The notes under the pieces: generated by a model
What the model saw: the letters and a program-made list of their open reading frames with translations, nothing else
What the model was told of the DNA's origin: nothing
The model's database searches: none
Part shown: positions 1 to 6,230 of the stretch, piece by piece
Layout: each line of letters starts with the position of its first letter
Position numbering within the stretch: the first letter of the stretch is position 1
Translations under genes and position numbers: made by a program
Source: an uncultured Oscillibacter sp.
GTDB taxonomy: Bacteria > Bacillota > Clostridia > Oscillospirales > Oscillospiraceae
Assembly (NCBI GenBank): GCA_905236835.1
Contig: CAJOQY010000288.1
Coordinates: 1 to 6,963, forward strand
Length of the DNA stretch: 6,963 bases
Direction: 5' to 3'

Positions 1-7
1 AAAGGGC

Positions 8-36
8 TTGCGATTATGAGAAAAGCGTAATATAAT
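8..36 (+). promoter_or_regulatory. Sigma-A type promoter of hppA
   Basis: A -35 box TTGCGA (8-13, four of six consensus bases) and a perfect -10 box TATAAT (31-36) are separated by 17 bases, the ideal spacing. Transcription would begin near 43, giving a short leader of about 38 bases before the hppA start at 81. No operator-like repeat is evident in or next to it. This is read from consensus only. Confidence 0.7.
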
Positions 37-66
37 AAATTTATCAAAGCATATCATACTTTCAGC

Positions 67-73
67 GGGGAGG
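67..73 (+). promoter_or_regulatory. Ribosome binding site of hppA
   Basis: GGGGAGG lies seven bases before the ATG at 81. It fixes that ATG as the start, rather than the second Met codon at 93. Confidence 0.8.
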
Positions 74-80
74 GATTACG

Positions 81-2189
81 ATGGATCGGCATATGTGGAT
101 CGGTTTCGCGGGCGCGTTCATGGCGGGAATTTTCGCGCTGATTCAGGCGAAAAAAGTCATGTCTTACTCCGAAGGCGCGGACAAAACGCGCAAAATCGCG
201 GCGGATATACGCAAAGGCGCCAACGCCTATCTGCGCCGCCAGTATGAAACGGTATTGAAAGTATTTTTAATTGTTTTTATTATTTTGCTTGTCATGGCCT
301 TCGCGGGCGGCGTGTTATCCGTCTATACGCCGTTCGCGTTCGTCACGGGCGGATTGTTCTCCATGCTGGCGGGGCTGATCGGCATGAAAATCGCCACGCG
401 TTCCAACGCCCGCACGGCCTGCGCCGCGTCGGAAAGTTTAAATCAGGGATTGAGAATCGCTTTCTCGTCCGGCTCCGTGATGGGGTTTACCGTCGTCGGG
501 CTGGGTATGCTGGATATTACAATCTGGTTTTTCGTCCTGCGTTATGGATTTGATATTAATAACCCCGTGATATTGGGCAATATCATGGTCATGAACGGAA
601 TGGGCGCGTCGTTTATGGCGTTGTTCGCGCGCGTCGGCGGCGGGATTTATACGAAGGCGGCGGATGTCGGCGCGGATCTGGTCGGCAAAATCGAGGCCGG
701 AATCCCTGAGGACGATCCCCGCAATCCGGCTGTGATCGCCGATAACGTGGGCGATAACGTCGGCGATGTCGCCGGAATGGGCGCGGATTTATATGAATCT
801 TATATCGGCTCTATCTTGGCGGCGTTCGCGCTGGGCGCGGCGGGCGGCTACGGCTGGAACGGAATGCTGCTGCCGATTGCCCTTGCCGTCAGCGGCGTTT
901 TATGCTCTATATTGGGTTCGTTCCTGATCCGGACAGACGAAAACGCGGACCGCCAGTCGCTGTTAAACAGTCTGCGCGCCGGGACGTATGCCGCCGCGAT
1001 ATTGTCCGCGATTGCCGCCGCGCCTCTGACGTATTGGATATTAAATCAAAACATGGGCGTCTATCTCGCGATTTTATCCGGGTTAATTGGCGGCTGTCTG
1101 ATCGGATTTTTCACGGAATATTATACTTCAGATAGTTATAAGCCCGTGCGGGAACTCGCCGCCGCGTCCGAAACCGGTTCGGCCACTGTCATTATCGGCG
1201 GCGTTTCGCTTGGCTTAAAATCCACGATGGCTTCCGTCATGATTATCGCCGCCGCCGTGTTAATCAGCTATTTCGCGGCGGGCGGGTCTGTGATGATTAC
1301 AGACAGTTCCGGCGCGTTTACACAGGCGTTCAATCAGGGTCTGTACGGCATCGGCATCGCGGGCGTCGGTATGCTGTCCACGCTTGGCATCACGCTTGCC
1401 ACCGACGCTTACGGGCCTGTCGCCGATAACGCGGGCGGCATCGCGGAAATGAGCGGTATGTCAGCGGCCGTCCGGGAACGCACGGACGCTTTAGATTCCC
1501 TCGGCAATACCACCGCCGCGACCGGAAAAGGCTTCGCCATCGGCTCCGCGTCTTTAACCGCGCTGGCCCTGCTCGTCTCTTATGTGAATATCATACAGGC
1601 CAATACAAGCGAATTATTTAATTTTACGCTTACCAGTCCCATGGTATTAACCGGAATGTTTATCGGCGCGATGTTGACATTTGTGTTTTCCGCGTTCACG
1701 ATCAGCGCGGTACAGAAGGCCGCGCAATCCATTGTCATAGAAGTCCGGCGGCAGTTCCGGGAAATCCCCGGCATTATGAAATACAAAGCCGATCCGGATT
1801 ACGCCAAATGCGTTTCGTTATGTACGGAAGGGGCGTTACATGAAATGGCGGTCCCGGCTCTGCTGGCGATTACAATCCCGATTTTAACCGGACTGATTCT
1901 CGGCCCGACGGGCGCGGCGGGACTGCTGGGCGGCGTATCCGTGACGGGCTTCGCGATGGCGGTATTTATGTCCAACGCCGGAGGCGCGTGGGACAACGCC
2001 AAAAAATATATCGAATCCGGACAACACGGCGGCAAAGGCTCCCCACAGCATAAAGCCGCCGTCGTGGGCGATACGGTGGGCGATCCCTTCAAAGACACCG
2101 CCGGACCGTCGTTGAATATTTTAATCAAACTCTGCTCCACGGTCTCTATCGTGTTCTCCGGGCTGGTTCTGGCTTATCATTTGATTTAG
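81..2189 (+). CDS. hppA: K+-dependent, probably Na+-translocating membrane pyrophosphatase
   Basis: This integral membrane enzyme hydrolyses pyrophosphate in the cytoplasm and pumps Na+ and/or H+ outward. At 702 residues it has the normal family length, with about 16 hydrophobic segments. The substrate-binding signatures are all present: DVGADLVGKIE at 195-205, the Asp/Asn-rich DNVGDNVGDVAG loop at 221-232 and GDTVGDPFKDTAGPSLN at 663-679. In GNTTAATGKG (475-484), Ala479 and Gly482 are the pair that marks K+-dependent enzymes; K+-independent ones carry Lys at the first site. Glu239 in DLYESY is at the position of the gate glutamate of Na+-pumping members, whereas plant-type H+ pumps have it shifted about one turn. 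Na+-only and dual Na+/H+ pumps cannot be told apart here without an alignment. The gene has its own promoter (8-36) and appears monocistronic, but no clear terminator follows. The family call is very sure; the ion is inferred. Confidence 0.97.
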   Translation: MDRHMWIGFAGAFMAGIFALIQAKKVMSYSEGADKTRKIAADIRKGANAYLRRQYETVLKVFLIVFIILLVMAFAGGVLSVYTPFAFVTGGLFSMLAGLIGMKIATRSNARTACAASESLNQGLRIAFSSGSVMGFTVVGLGMLDITIWFFVLRYGFDINNPVILGNIMVMNGMGASFMALFARVGGGIYTKAADVGADLVGKIEAGIPEDDPRNPAVIADNVGDNVGDVAGMGADLYESYIGSILAAFALGAAGGYGWNGMLLPIALAVSGVLCSILGSFLIRTDENADRQSLLNSLRAGTYAAAILSAIAAAPLTYWILNQNMGVYLAILSGLIGGCLIGFFTEYYTSDSYKPVRELAAASETGSATVIIGGVSLGLKSTMASVMIIAAAVLISYFAAGGSVMITDSSGAFTQAFNQGLYGIGIAGVGMLSTLGITLATDAYGPVADNAGGIAEMSGMSAAVRERTDALDSLGNTTAATGKGFAIGSASLTALALLVSYVNIIQANTSELFNFTLTSPMVLTGMFIGAMLTFVFSAFTISAVQKAAQSIVIEVRRQFREIPGIMKYKADPDYAKCVSLCTEGALHEMAVPALLAITIPILTGLILGPTGAAGLLGGVSVTGFAMAVFMSNAGGAWDNAKKYIESGQHGGKGSPQHKAAVVGDTVGDPFKDTAGPSLNILIKLCSTVSIVFSGLVLAYHLI

Positions 2190-2224
2190 ATAATATTTCA
2201 TCATCCTTTCAGGATTTAAATTTT

Positions 2225-2255
2225 AAAACAAAAACAAAACCAAAATCAAGCAAAA
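2225..2255 (+). promoter_or_regulatory. Phased A-tracts upstream of the lipoprotein promoter
   Basis: Runs of four to five A lie at 2225-2228, 2230-2234, 2236-2239, 2242-2245 and 2252-2255. Three of them are centred near 2232, 2243.5 and 2253.5, about one helical turn apart. Such phasing gives intrinsic bending. Together with its place just upstream of the -35 box at 2275, this suggests an UP-like or bending activator element. The role is inference. Confidence 0.4.
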
Positions 2256-2261
2256 TTATCG

Positions 2262-2277
2262 CAAGCGAAACCGCTTG
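2262..2277 (+). repeat. Inverted repeat overlapping the -35 box
   Basis: CAAGCG (2262-2267) and CGCTTG (2272-2277) form a perfect 6-bp inverted repeat around a four-base centre. Its right arm covers the first half of the -35 hexamer TTGACA (2275-2280). This would suit a repressor operator, but a short chance repeat is also possible. No T-run follows, so it is not a good terminator for hppA. Confidence 0.35.
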
Positions 2278-2303
2278 ACAATCCGCGCGTATTTTGTTAA
2301 ATT
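2275..2303 (+). promoter_or_regulatory. Extended -10 promoter of the lipoprotein hydrolase gene
   Basis: A perfect -35 box TTGACA (2275-2280), a 17-base spacer and a -10 box TAAATT (2298-2303) are preceded by a TGn extension (2295-2297). Transcription would start around 2310, giving a leader of about 100 bases before the ATG at 2410. This is one of the two strongest promoter matches in the window. Confidence 0.7.
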
Positions 2304-2315
2304 AATTCCGTCACA

Positions 2316-2378
2316 GCGGTTTGCCATATCATGTAATCGGGATCGCGAAATCACTGACAAGCGATGATGGCAAATCGC
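2316..2378 (+). promoter_or_regulatory. Stem-loop in the leader of the lipoprotein gene
   Basis: GCGGTTTGCCAT (2316-2327) pairs with ATGGCAAATCGC (2367-2378) over 12 bp with one G-U wobble. The stem can be extended inward past a two-base bulge, and a nested 5-bp hairpin (ATCGC 2342-2346 with GCGAT 2361-2365) lies in the 39-base loop. The whole fold lies within the predicted 5' leader and ends about 18 bases before the ribosome binding site. It matches no riboswitch class that I recognise. It could stabilise the mRNA or control translation; both ideas are inference. Confidence 0.4.
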
Positions 2379-2396
2379 CGCCGGAATCTGATGAAA

Positions 2397-2401
2397 AGGG
2401 G
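2397..2401 (+). promoter_or_regulatory. Ribosome binding site of the lipoprotein gene
   Basis: AGGGG lies eight bases before the ATG at 2410. It supports this start, which also gives a complete lipoprotein signal peptide. Confidence 0.65.
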
Positions 2402-2409
2402 CGGATTTC

Positions 2410-4035
2410 ATGAAATTAGTCAAACATGGGAAACAGTGGCTCGCGGCGGGACTGGCGTTATTATTGGCGCTGTCGCTGGCCGCCTGCGGCGGAAACGCGA
2501 ACAACGCGGCGCCGCCGGAAAGTGAATCTCAAGAGGAAAACGCGGAAGAAACGGCGAACGCCGCGACATCGGCCATGTCAGAGGCGGAACAGGCGCTGGA
2601 AAATCAATCGGACGCCGAGGAAATCGAAATCCCGGACGGCATTCCGGCCAAGGGCGGCAAAATCTATGTGCAAGGTTACGAATGGGGTCCGGGCGTGCCG
2701 AAAATTATTATGGAACTGCCCGTGTCCGCCGCGGAACTGACGGGCAAAGATTCCGACGCGCTGGCCGTGACAGCGGGCGTGGTTCGCAATGTCACCGGCG
2801 TATATTTCTCTGACGAAAACGGCGGCGCGCTGGAGGACACGATGGAGGGCGCGGATTACGTCACGTTTGAATTAGAGACGACGCAGACGAAAAGCGGATC
2901 CCCATTTAATTATAACACGGAAATTTTCATGAATCAATGGTCGGAATCTTATCCCGTGATCGCCTGCGCCAATGTCGACGGCGAAAATTATGTTTTAAAC
3001 GCGGATTTAATTAATTCCCGTATCTGCCCGGAGACGGAAGCGTTTACGGACCGTGACGAATTTACGGGAATTTATAAAAATCCCATGACGGGCGAAGATG
3101 AGGAATATACTTTGCGTTACGCCGCGAACGCGCCGGAAGATTTAATACAAGACGGCGTGAAAAATCCGCTGATCATCTGGCTGCACGGACAGGGCGAAGG
3201 CGGAACGGATGTCGATATAGAATTAATCGGCAATGAAGTCGTGGCGTTGAACCGTGACGAGATTCAATCTTATTTCACGACGGACGGCGGCGCCGACGGC
3301 GCGTATGTATTGGCTGTCCAGTGCGAGACATATTGGATGGACGGCGGCGACGGAACCAACAGCGGCGGCGATTTAATCTCCCGTTATACGGAAATCTTAA
3401 TGGATACCATTCAAGCCTATGTCGAAAGCAATCCGGATGTAGATGAAAATAGAATCTATCTGGGCGGCTGTTCCAACGGCGGCTATATGACAATCAATAT
3501 GCTTGTCAGCTATCCGGATTTCTGGGCGGCGGCGTATCCCAACTGTGAAGCCTACGCGTGGAGCGTATACGAAAAAGACGACGACGGCGAATATGTTTAT
3601 AATTCCGACGGCGGTTATATCATGACCGATGAACGCTGGATGACGGATGAGAAAATCAACGCGATCAAAGATATACCGATCTGGTTCGTCAATGCCTATA
3701 CAGATCCCGTCGTGACGCCGCAATTATTCTCCATGCCGACGTATCGCGCGTTATTACAGGCGGGCGCGGAAAACGCGTGGTACTCGATGTTTGACACCGT
3801 TCCGGGCAGTGACGATCCCGACGCGTTTTATATAGGCCATTTCGCGTGGGTGTATACGTTTAACAATCAAGTCACGGGCGTACAGGACCGGGACGCGATT
3901 CAAAACGGCCCGGAAGATGAAAACATGGGATTTAATCCCACGAATGACGGCGGCGGAACGGAAAAAGCCGTCAATCCCGACGGGACGGAATATAACAATC
4001 TTTTCGCGTGGATGAACGCGCAGAATAAAGCGTAA
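2410..4035 (+). CDS. Surface lipoprotein with alpha/beta-hydrolase domain (esterase or prolyl-oligopeptidase-like)
   Basis: This is a predicted secreted, membrane-anchored serine hydrolase of 541 residues. The signal peptide has basic residues at 2-8, a hydrophobic core at 11-23 and the lipobox LAAC with lipidated Cys26. An acidic, Ala/Glu/Asn-rich linker follows (about 27-75). A beta-rich region at about 80-200 may be an Ig-like domain, as in Thermotoga EstA. The hydrolase domain (about 220-490) shows the oxyanion loop HGQGEGG (259-265), the nucleophile elbow GCSNGG with Ser355, a likely acid Asp432 in AYTDP and His477 in YIGHF. This order fits the COG4099-type predicted peptidases/esterases. 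An acidic, Tyr-rich insert between Ser and Asp (about 385-412) may form a lid. Gly/Asp-rich loops (about 291-321) could bind metal. The substrate is unknown; ester-linked polysaccharide side groups or peptides are plausible. The gene has its own promoter and terminator and is probably monocistronic. Confidence 0.85.
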   Translation: MKLVKHGKQWLAAGLALLLALSLAACGGNANNAAPPESESQEENAEETANAATSAMSEAEQALENQSDAEEIEIPDGIPAKGGKIYVQGYEWGPGVPKIIMELPVSAAELTGKDSDALAVTAGVVRNVTGVYFSDENGGALEDTMEGADYVTFELETTQTKSGSPFNYNTEIFMNQWSESYPVIACANVDGENYVLNADLINSRICPETEAFTDRDEFTGIYKNPMTGEDEEYTLRYAANAPEDLIQDGVKNPLIIWLHGQGEGGTDVDIELIGNEVVALNRDEIQSYFTTDGGADGAYVLAVQCETYWMDGGDGTNSGGDLISRYTEILMDTIQAYVESNPDVDENRIYLGGCSNGGYMTINMLVSYPDFWAAAYPNCEAYAWSVYEKDDDGEYVYNSDGGYIMTDERWMTDEKINAIKDIPIWFVNAYTDPVVTPQLFSMPTYRALLQAGAENAWYSMFDTVPGSDDPDAFYIGHFAWVYTFNNQVTGVQDRDAIQNGPEDENMGFNPTNDGGGTEKAVNPDGTEYNNLFAWMNAQNKA

Positions 4036-4042
4036 AAATAAA

Positions 4043-4088
4043 ATCCCCCGACGCCGTAAGACGCGCCGGGGGATGATTCTGTTTTTTT
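4043..4088. terminator. Bidirectional rho-independent terminator
   Basis: ATCCCCCG (4043-4050) pairs perfectly with CGGGGGAT (4067-4074). After an A-C mismatch, a further CGC/GCG pairing tops the stem. On the + strand a run of seven T at 4082-4088 follows closely. On the - strand the stem is followed by a T-rich stretch, the complement of 4034-4042. It therefore serves both the lipoprotein gene, ending seven bases upstream, and the convergent membrane protein gene, ending at 4107. Confidence 0.88.
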
Positions 4089-4106
4089 ATTATTTTTTAT
4101 TATATT

Positions 4107-4580
4107 TTATCCATATAACGGAATCAACATAGGATATGGCGCGGTGAAAACCGCCAATATCAAGGCGAATTTCTTGACGGATTCGCCGTCCAGATTTGTT
4201 TTCGAGAACGAGAATTTTTTATTTAATATATAAATCAAAACGCCGGATAATATCACGCCGGGGATGGAAATCAGCGTTGTCCCCGGAAAATGAAACGTAT
4301 CCCATGAAGTCAGATTGCCAAGCGCGTAATAAATACAGAAAATCAGCCCCGCGCCGATAAAATCGCTTAAAAATCCAAATACGCAGACTTTCCATGCGCA
4401 TTTACTCCAGATTCCCCATCTGTAATCAATTTTATAATAACGCTCCGTGAGATATAATACCAGACAGTCAATCGCGGCGTTGATTGGCGCGATCAACATC
4501 CAAAAAGGCGTCGGCCAGAAATAAAACAGCCAGATTGGGAATAATATATTATATATTTTTATATCTTTTTCCCGCCTCAA
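4107..4580 (-). CDS. Small polytopic membrane protein of unknown function
   Basis: I cannot assign a function. The 157-residue product is hydrophobic, with about five likely membrane segments: near 10-30, 31-47, 62-88, 98-119 and 137-155. Basic residues near 2-8 and around 120-127 and 136-137 suggest cytoplasmic ends. Notable features are an aromatic, proline-containing first hairpin (about 18-32), an NAAIDCLVLYL stretch (34-44) and a WKVCVFGFLSDFIGAG block (63-78). These resemble small uncharacterised membrane proteins I associate with Clostridia, but that is memory, not a search. The start is TTG (4578-4580), supported by GGAGG nine bases upstream; the first internal Met in frame (residue 28) would delete the first membrane segment. 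It lies 87 bases after rnfB on the same strand, so it may be the last gene of that operon. Its DNA looks more AT-rich than its neighbours. Confidence 0.72.
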   Translation of the reverse strand: MRREKDIKIYNILFPIWLFYFWPTPFWMLIAPINAAIDCLVLYLTERYYKIDYRWGIWSKCAWKVCVFGFLSDFIGAGLIFCIYYALGNLTSWDTFHFPGTTLISIPGVILSGVLIYILNKKFSFSKTNLDGESVKKFALILAVFTAPYPMLIPLYG

Positions 4581-4589
4581 ACGGATACG

Positions 4590-4594
4590 CCTCC
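4590..4594 (-). promoter_or_regulatory. Ribosome binding site deciding the TTG start
   Basis: GGAGG on the - strand is nine bases before the TTG at 4578-4580. An in-frame stop (TAA, 4602-4604) closes the frame just upstream and no in-frame ATG or GTG lies between, so the TTG is the only supported full-length start. Confidence 0.7.
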
Positions 4595-4610
4595 AATCTT
4601 TTTATAATCA

Positions 4611-4644
4611 TCCCCGCCTTTATGTTCACGCGTAAAGGCGGGGA
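4611..4644 (-). repeat. Perfect 12-bp hairpin between rnfB and the small membrane protein gene
   Basis: TCCCCGCCTTTA (4611-4622) and TAAAGGCGGGGA (4633-4644) are perfect inverted copies around a ten-base loop. The GC-rich stem lies 23 bases past the rnfB stop on the transcript. The - strand sequence after it is ATGATTATAAAAAG, with no U-run, and the + strand side has none either. It may be a weak or factor-assisted terminator, or a 3' end stabiliser that lets some transcripts pass into the next gene. Confidence 0.6.
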
Positions 4645-4667
4645 GAATATATAAATATAAATATCAA

Positions 4668-5570
4668 TTATCCCGCTGAAACGGCGGCGGCTGTTTTTTC
4701 AGCGGCGGCCTTTTTCGCGGCGGCGGCTTTCTCCGCCTGTTTCTTCTTGATTTCTTTGTATTTCTCTTTTTCCTCTTTGGACGCGACCGGCGTAATGGCG
4801 TCACGCGGACAGACTTTCGTGCATAACTTGCAATTGACGCATTTCGCGTAATCAATCACCGCGACGCCGTTCGTCACATGAATCGCGTCTTTGCGGCATT
4901 CTTTCTGACATAATCCGCAGCCGATACAGGAATTTGTACAGACCGTCATCGCCGCTTTGCCCTTGTCCTGATTCGCGCACAATACGCGGACCTGTTTCGA
5001 CACGGGAACGGATACGATCAAATGCCGCGGACACGCCGCCGCGCACGCCATGCAGTCCGTGCATTTGTCCCGGTCCACGACGGCCACGCCGTTTTCGCCG
5101 ATTTTCATCGCGTCGAATTTACAGGCCTGTACGCAGGAGCCAAAGCCTAAACAGCCCCATTCGCATTCAAACGGACCGCCCGCGACTTTCGTCGCCGCCG
5201 TACAGTCATGAATCCCGACGTATTCAATTCTTTTCACAGCCGCGTTTCCGCCGTTGCACTTGACGAACGCCGTCTCCCGTTCGCCCTCCGGCGCGGACTG
5301 TCCCATAATTTCCGCGATTTTCGCCGCCGCGTCCGGACCGGCGGGCGCGCAGGCCGTCACAGGCGCGTCGCCCTTCACAATCGCCGCCGCGCAGCCGGAA
5401 CAGCCCGGATAACCGCATCCGCCGCAGTTCGCCCCGGCCAATAACCCCAATACCGCTTCTTCCCGCGGGTCTTTCTTCACTTCAAATACTTTGGACGCTA
5501 TCGCCAGCGCGCAGCCGAATACCGCGCCCAATACGCCCAGCACCACAAAGGCATAAACTACATTTATCAT
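4668..5570 (-). CDS. rnfB: Rnf complex iron-sulfur subunit B
   Basis: RnfB takes electrons from reduced ferredoxin and feeds them into the membrane Rnf complex, which reduces NAD+ and pumps Na+ or H+. The 300-residue protein starts with one membrane anchor (about 4-26). The RnfB-type 4Fe-4S domain follows, with Cys49, Cys52, Cys57 and Cys74. Ferredoxin-like motifs come next: Cys136/140/146/150, Cys170/173/176/180, Cys215/218/221/225 and Cys244/247/250/254. That gives at least five possible clusters, as in clostridial RnfB; short proteobacterial RsxB has three. Further Cys at 105, 123, 198 and 211 might ligate another. The end (about 264-300) is a Lys/Glu then Lys/Ala-rich tail, probably helical. 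It follows rnfA by 63 bases, and AAGGAG (5579-5584) lies eight bases before the ATG. As last of the rnf genes, it fits the C-D-G-E-A-B order. Confidence 0.95.
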   Translation of the reverse strand: MINVVYAFVVLGVLGAVFGCALAIASKVFEVKKDPREEAVLGLLAGANCGGCGYPGCSGCAAAIVKGDAPVTACAPAGPDAAAKIAEIMGQSAPEGERETAFVKCNGGNAAVKRIEYVGIHDCTAATKVAGGPFECEWGCLGFGSCVQACKFDAMKIGENGVAVVDRDKCTDCMACAAACPRHLIVSVPVSKQVRVLCANQDKGKAAMTVCTNSCIGCGLCQKECRKDAIHVTNGVAVIDYAKCVNCKLCTKVCPRDAITPVASKEEKEKYKEIKKKQAEKAAAAKKAAAEKTAAAVSAG

Positions 5571-5592
5571 GTAAAATTCTCCTTAATATTCG

Positions 5593-5598
5593 CCCTCC
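5593..5598 (-). promoter_or_regulatory. Orphan Shine-Dalgarno sequence in the rnfA-rnfB gap
   Basis: GGAGGG on the - strand lies 22 bases ahead of the rnfB start and nine bases before the true AAGGAG site. No ATG, GTG or TTG follows it at a usable distance. It could be a standby ribosome site for rnfB or a remnant. Confidence 0.4.
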
Positions 5599-5604
5599 GT
5601 GATT

Positions 5605-5633
5605 TAAATAATAATTATTAATATTATTATTTA
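5605..5633 (-). repeat. All-A/T inverted repeat after rnfA
   Basis: TAAATAATAAT (5605-5615) and ATTATTATTTA (5623-5633) are perfect 11-bp inverted copies around a seven-base loop, with no G or C at all. The repeat begins right after the rnfA stop, and its first codon (5631-5633) is a second in-frame TAA. The stem is weak. It may be an RNA processing site or simply low-complexity DNA. Confidence 0.45.
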
Positions 5634-6230
5634 TTATTTCCAGATACTCAGGCCGGAGAAGCCCATAAACGCCAGCGCCATTAAACCGGCGGAGACAAGC
5701 GCGATGGGGAAACCGTCAAACGCTTTCGGATAATCGGCGAACGCCAATTTCTCACGGATACTCGCCAATAACACAATAGCCAGTAAAAATCCCACGCCGC
5801 CCGTCACGCCGTATACGACGGATTCGATAAAATTATAATCTTCCTGAATATTCAATAACGCCACGCCCAAAACCGCGCAGTTTGTCGTGATCAACGGCAG
5901 ATACACGCCAAGCGCCGTATATAACGCCGGCATGGATTTTTGCAAAAACATTTCGATAAACTGCACCAGCGCGGCGATGACCAGTATAAACGCCACTGTC
6001 TGCATATATTTTAAATTCAGCGGGACTAAAATAAATTTATATACCAGCCATGTAATGGCCGACGCCAGCCCCATGACGAATATCACGGCGAACCCCATGC
6101 CCGTGGCCGTGTCGATTTTCTTCGATACGCCCATAAACGGGCAGATTCCCAAGAACTGCGAAAATATAAAATTATTCGACAGAATCGCGCCGACCGTAAT
6201 AACCGCTAATTTCACCAATTGCGCGCTCAT
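5634..6230 (-). CDS. rnfA: Rnf complex membrane subunit A
   Basis: RnfA is one of the two paired membrane subunits (with RnfE) at the core of the Rnf ferredoxin:NAD+ oxidoreductase. The 198-residue product has about six membrane helices, the normal size and topology. Cys30 in FLGICPFMG and Cys118 in TTNCAVLG are the conserved half-membrane cysteines that, with the matching pair in RnfE, hold an intramembrane 2Fe-2S cluster in known Rnf/Nqr structures. Its closest alternative is NqrE, but the adjacent rnfB rules for Rnf. The ATG (6228-6230) overlaps the rnfE stop as ATGA, so translation is probably coupled; AGGAGG (6238-6243) lies seven bases upstream, inside rnfE. The gene ends in tandem TAA codons. 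Confidence 0.96.
   Translation of the reverse strand: MSAQLVKLAVITVGAILSNNFIFSQFLGICPFMGVSKKIDTATGMGFAVIFVMGLASAITWLVYKFILVPLNLKYMQTVAFILVIAALVQFIEMFLQKSMPALYTALGVYLPLITTNCAVLGVALLNIQEDYNFIESVVYGVTGGVGFLLAIVLLASIREKLAFADYPKAFDGFPIALVSAGLMALAFMGFSGLSIWK

Noticed and set aside
1..30. Possible end of an upstream gene (frame reading KGLAIMRKA then TAA at 28-30)
   Set aside because: Only nine codons are visible and the hppA promoter occupies the same stretch; there is no further support for coding.
2203..2215. ATCC...GGAT hairpin after hppA as its terminator
   Set aside because: The stem is only 4 bp and no clean T-run follows, so the hppA terminator stays unidentified.
2364..2522. Overlapping + strand frame starting at ATG 2364 or 2367 in the lipoprotein leader
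   Set aside because: No ribosome site precedes it, it runs into the lipoprotein gene in another frame, and its Arg-rich product is typical of a shadow of GC-rich coding DNA.
4609..4611. ATG on the - strand next to the hairpin as start of the small membrane protein
   Set aside because: It is out of frame with the 157-residue protein, and an in-frame stop at 4602-4604 blocks any upstream start.
4646..4667. A promoter for the small membrane protein (TTGATA at 4662-4667 and TATATT at 4646-4651, - strand)
   Set aside because: The spacer is only ten bases, far below the usable 16-18; the boxes simply reflect AT-rich DNA.
4934..5444. Two + strand open frames opposite rnfB
   Set aside because: They are antisense to a certain Cys-motif gene, Arg/Pro/Ser-rich, and lack ribosome sites.
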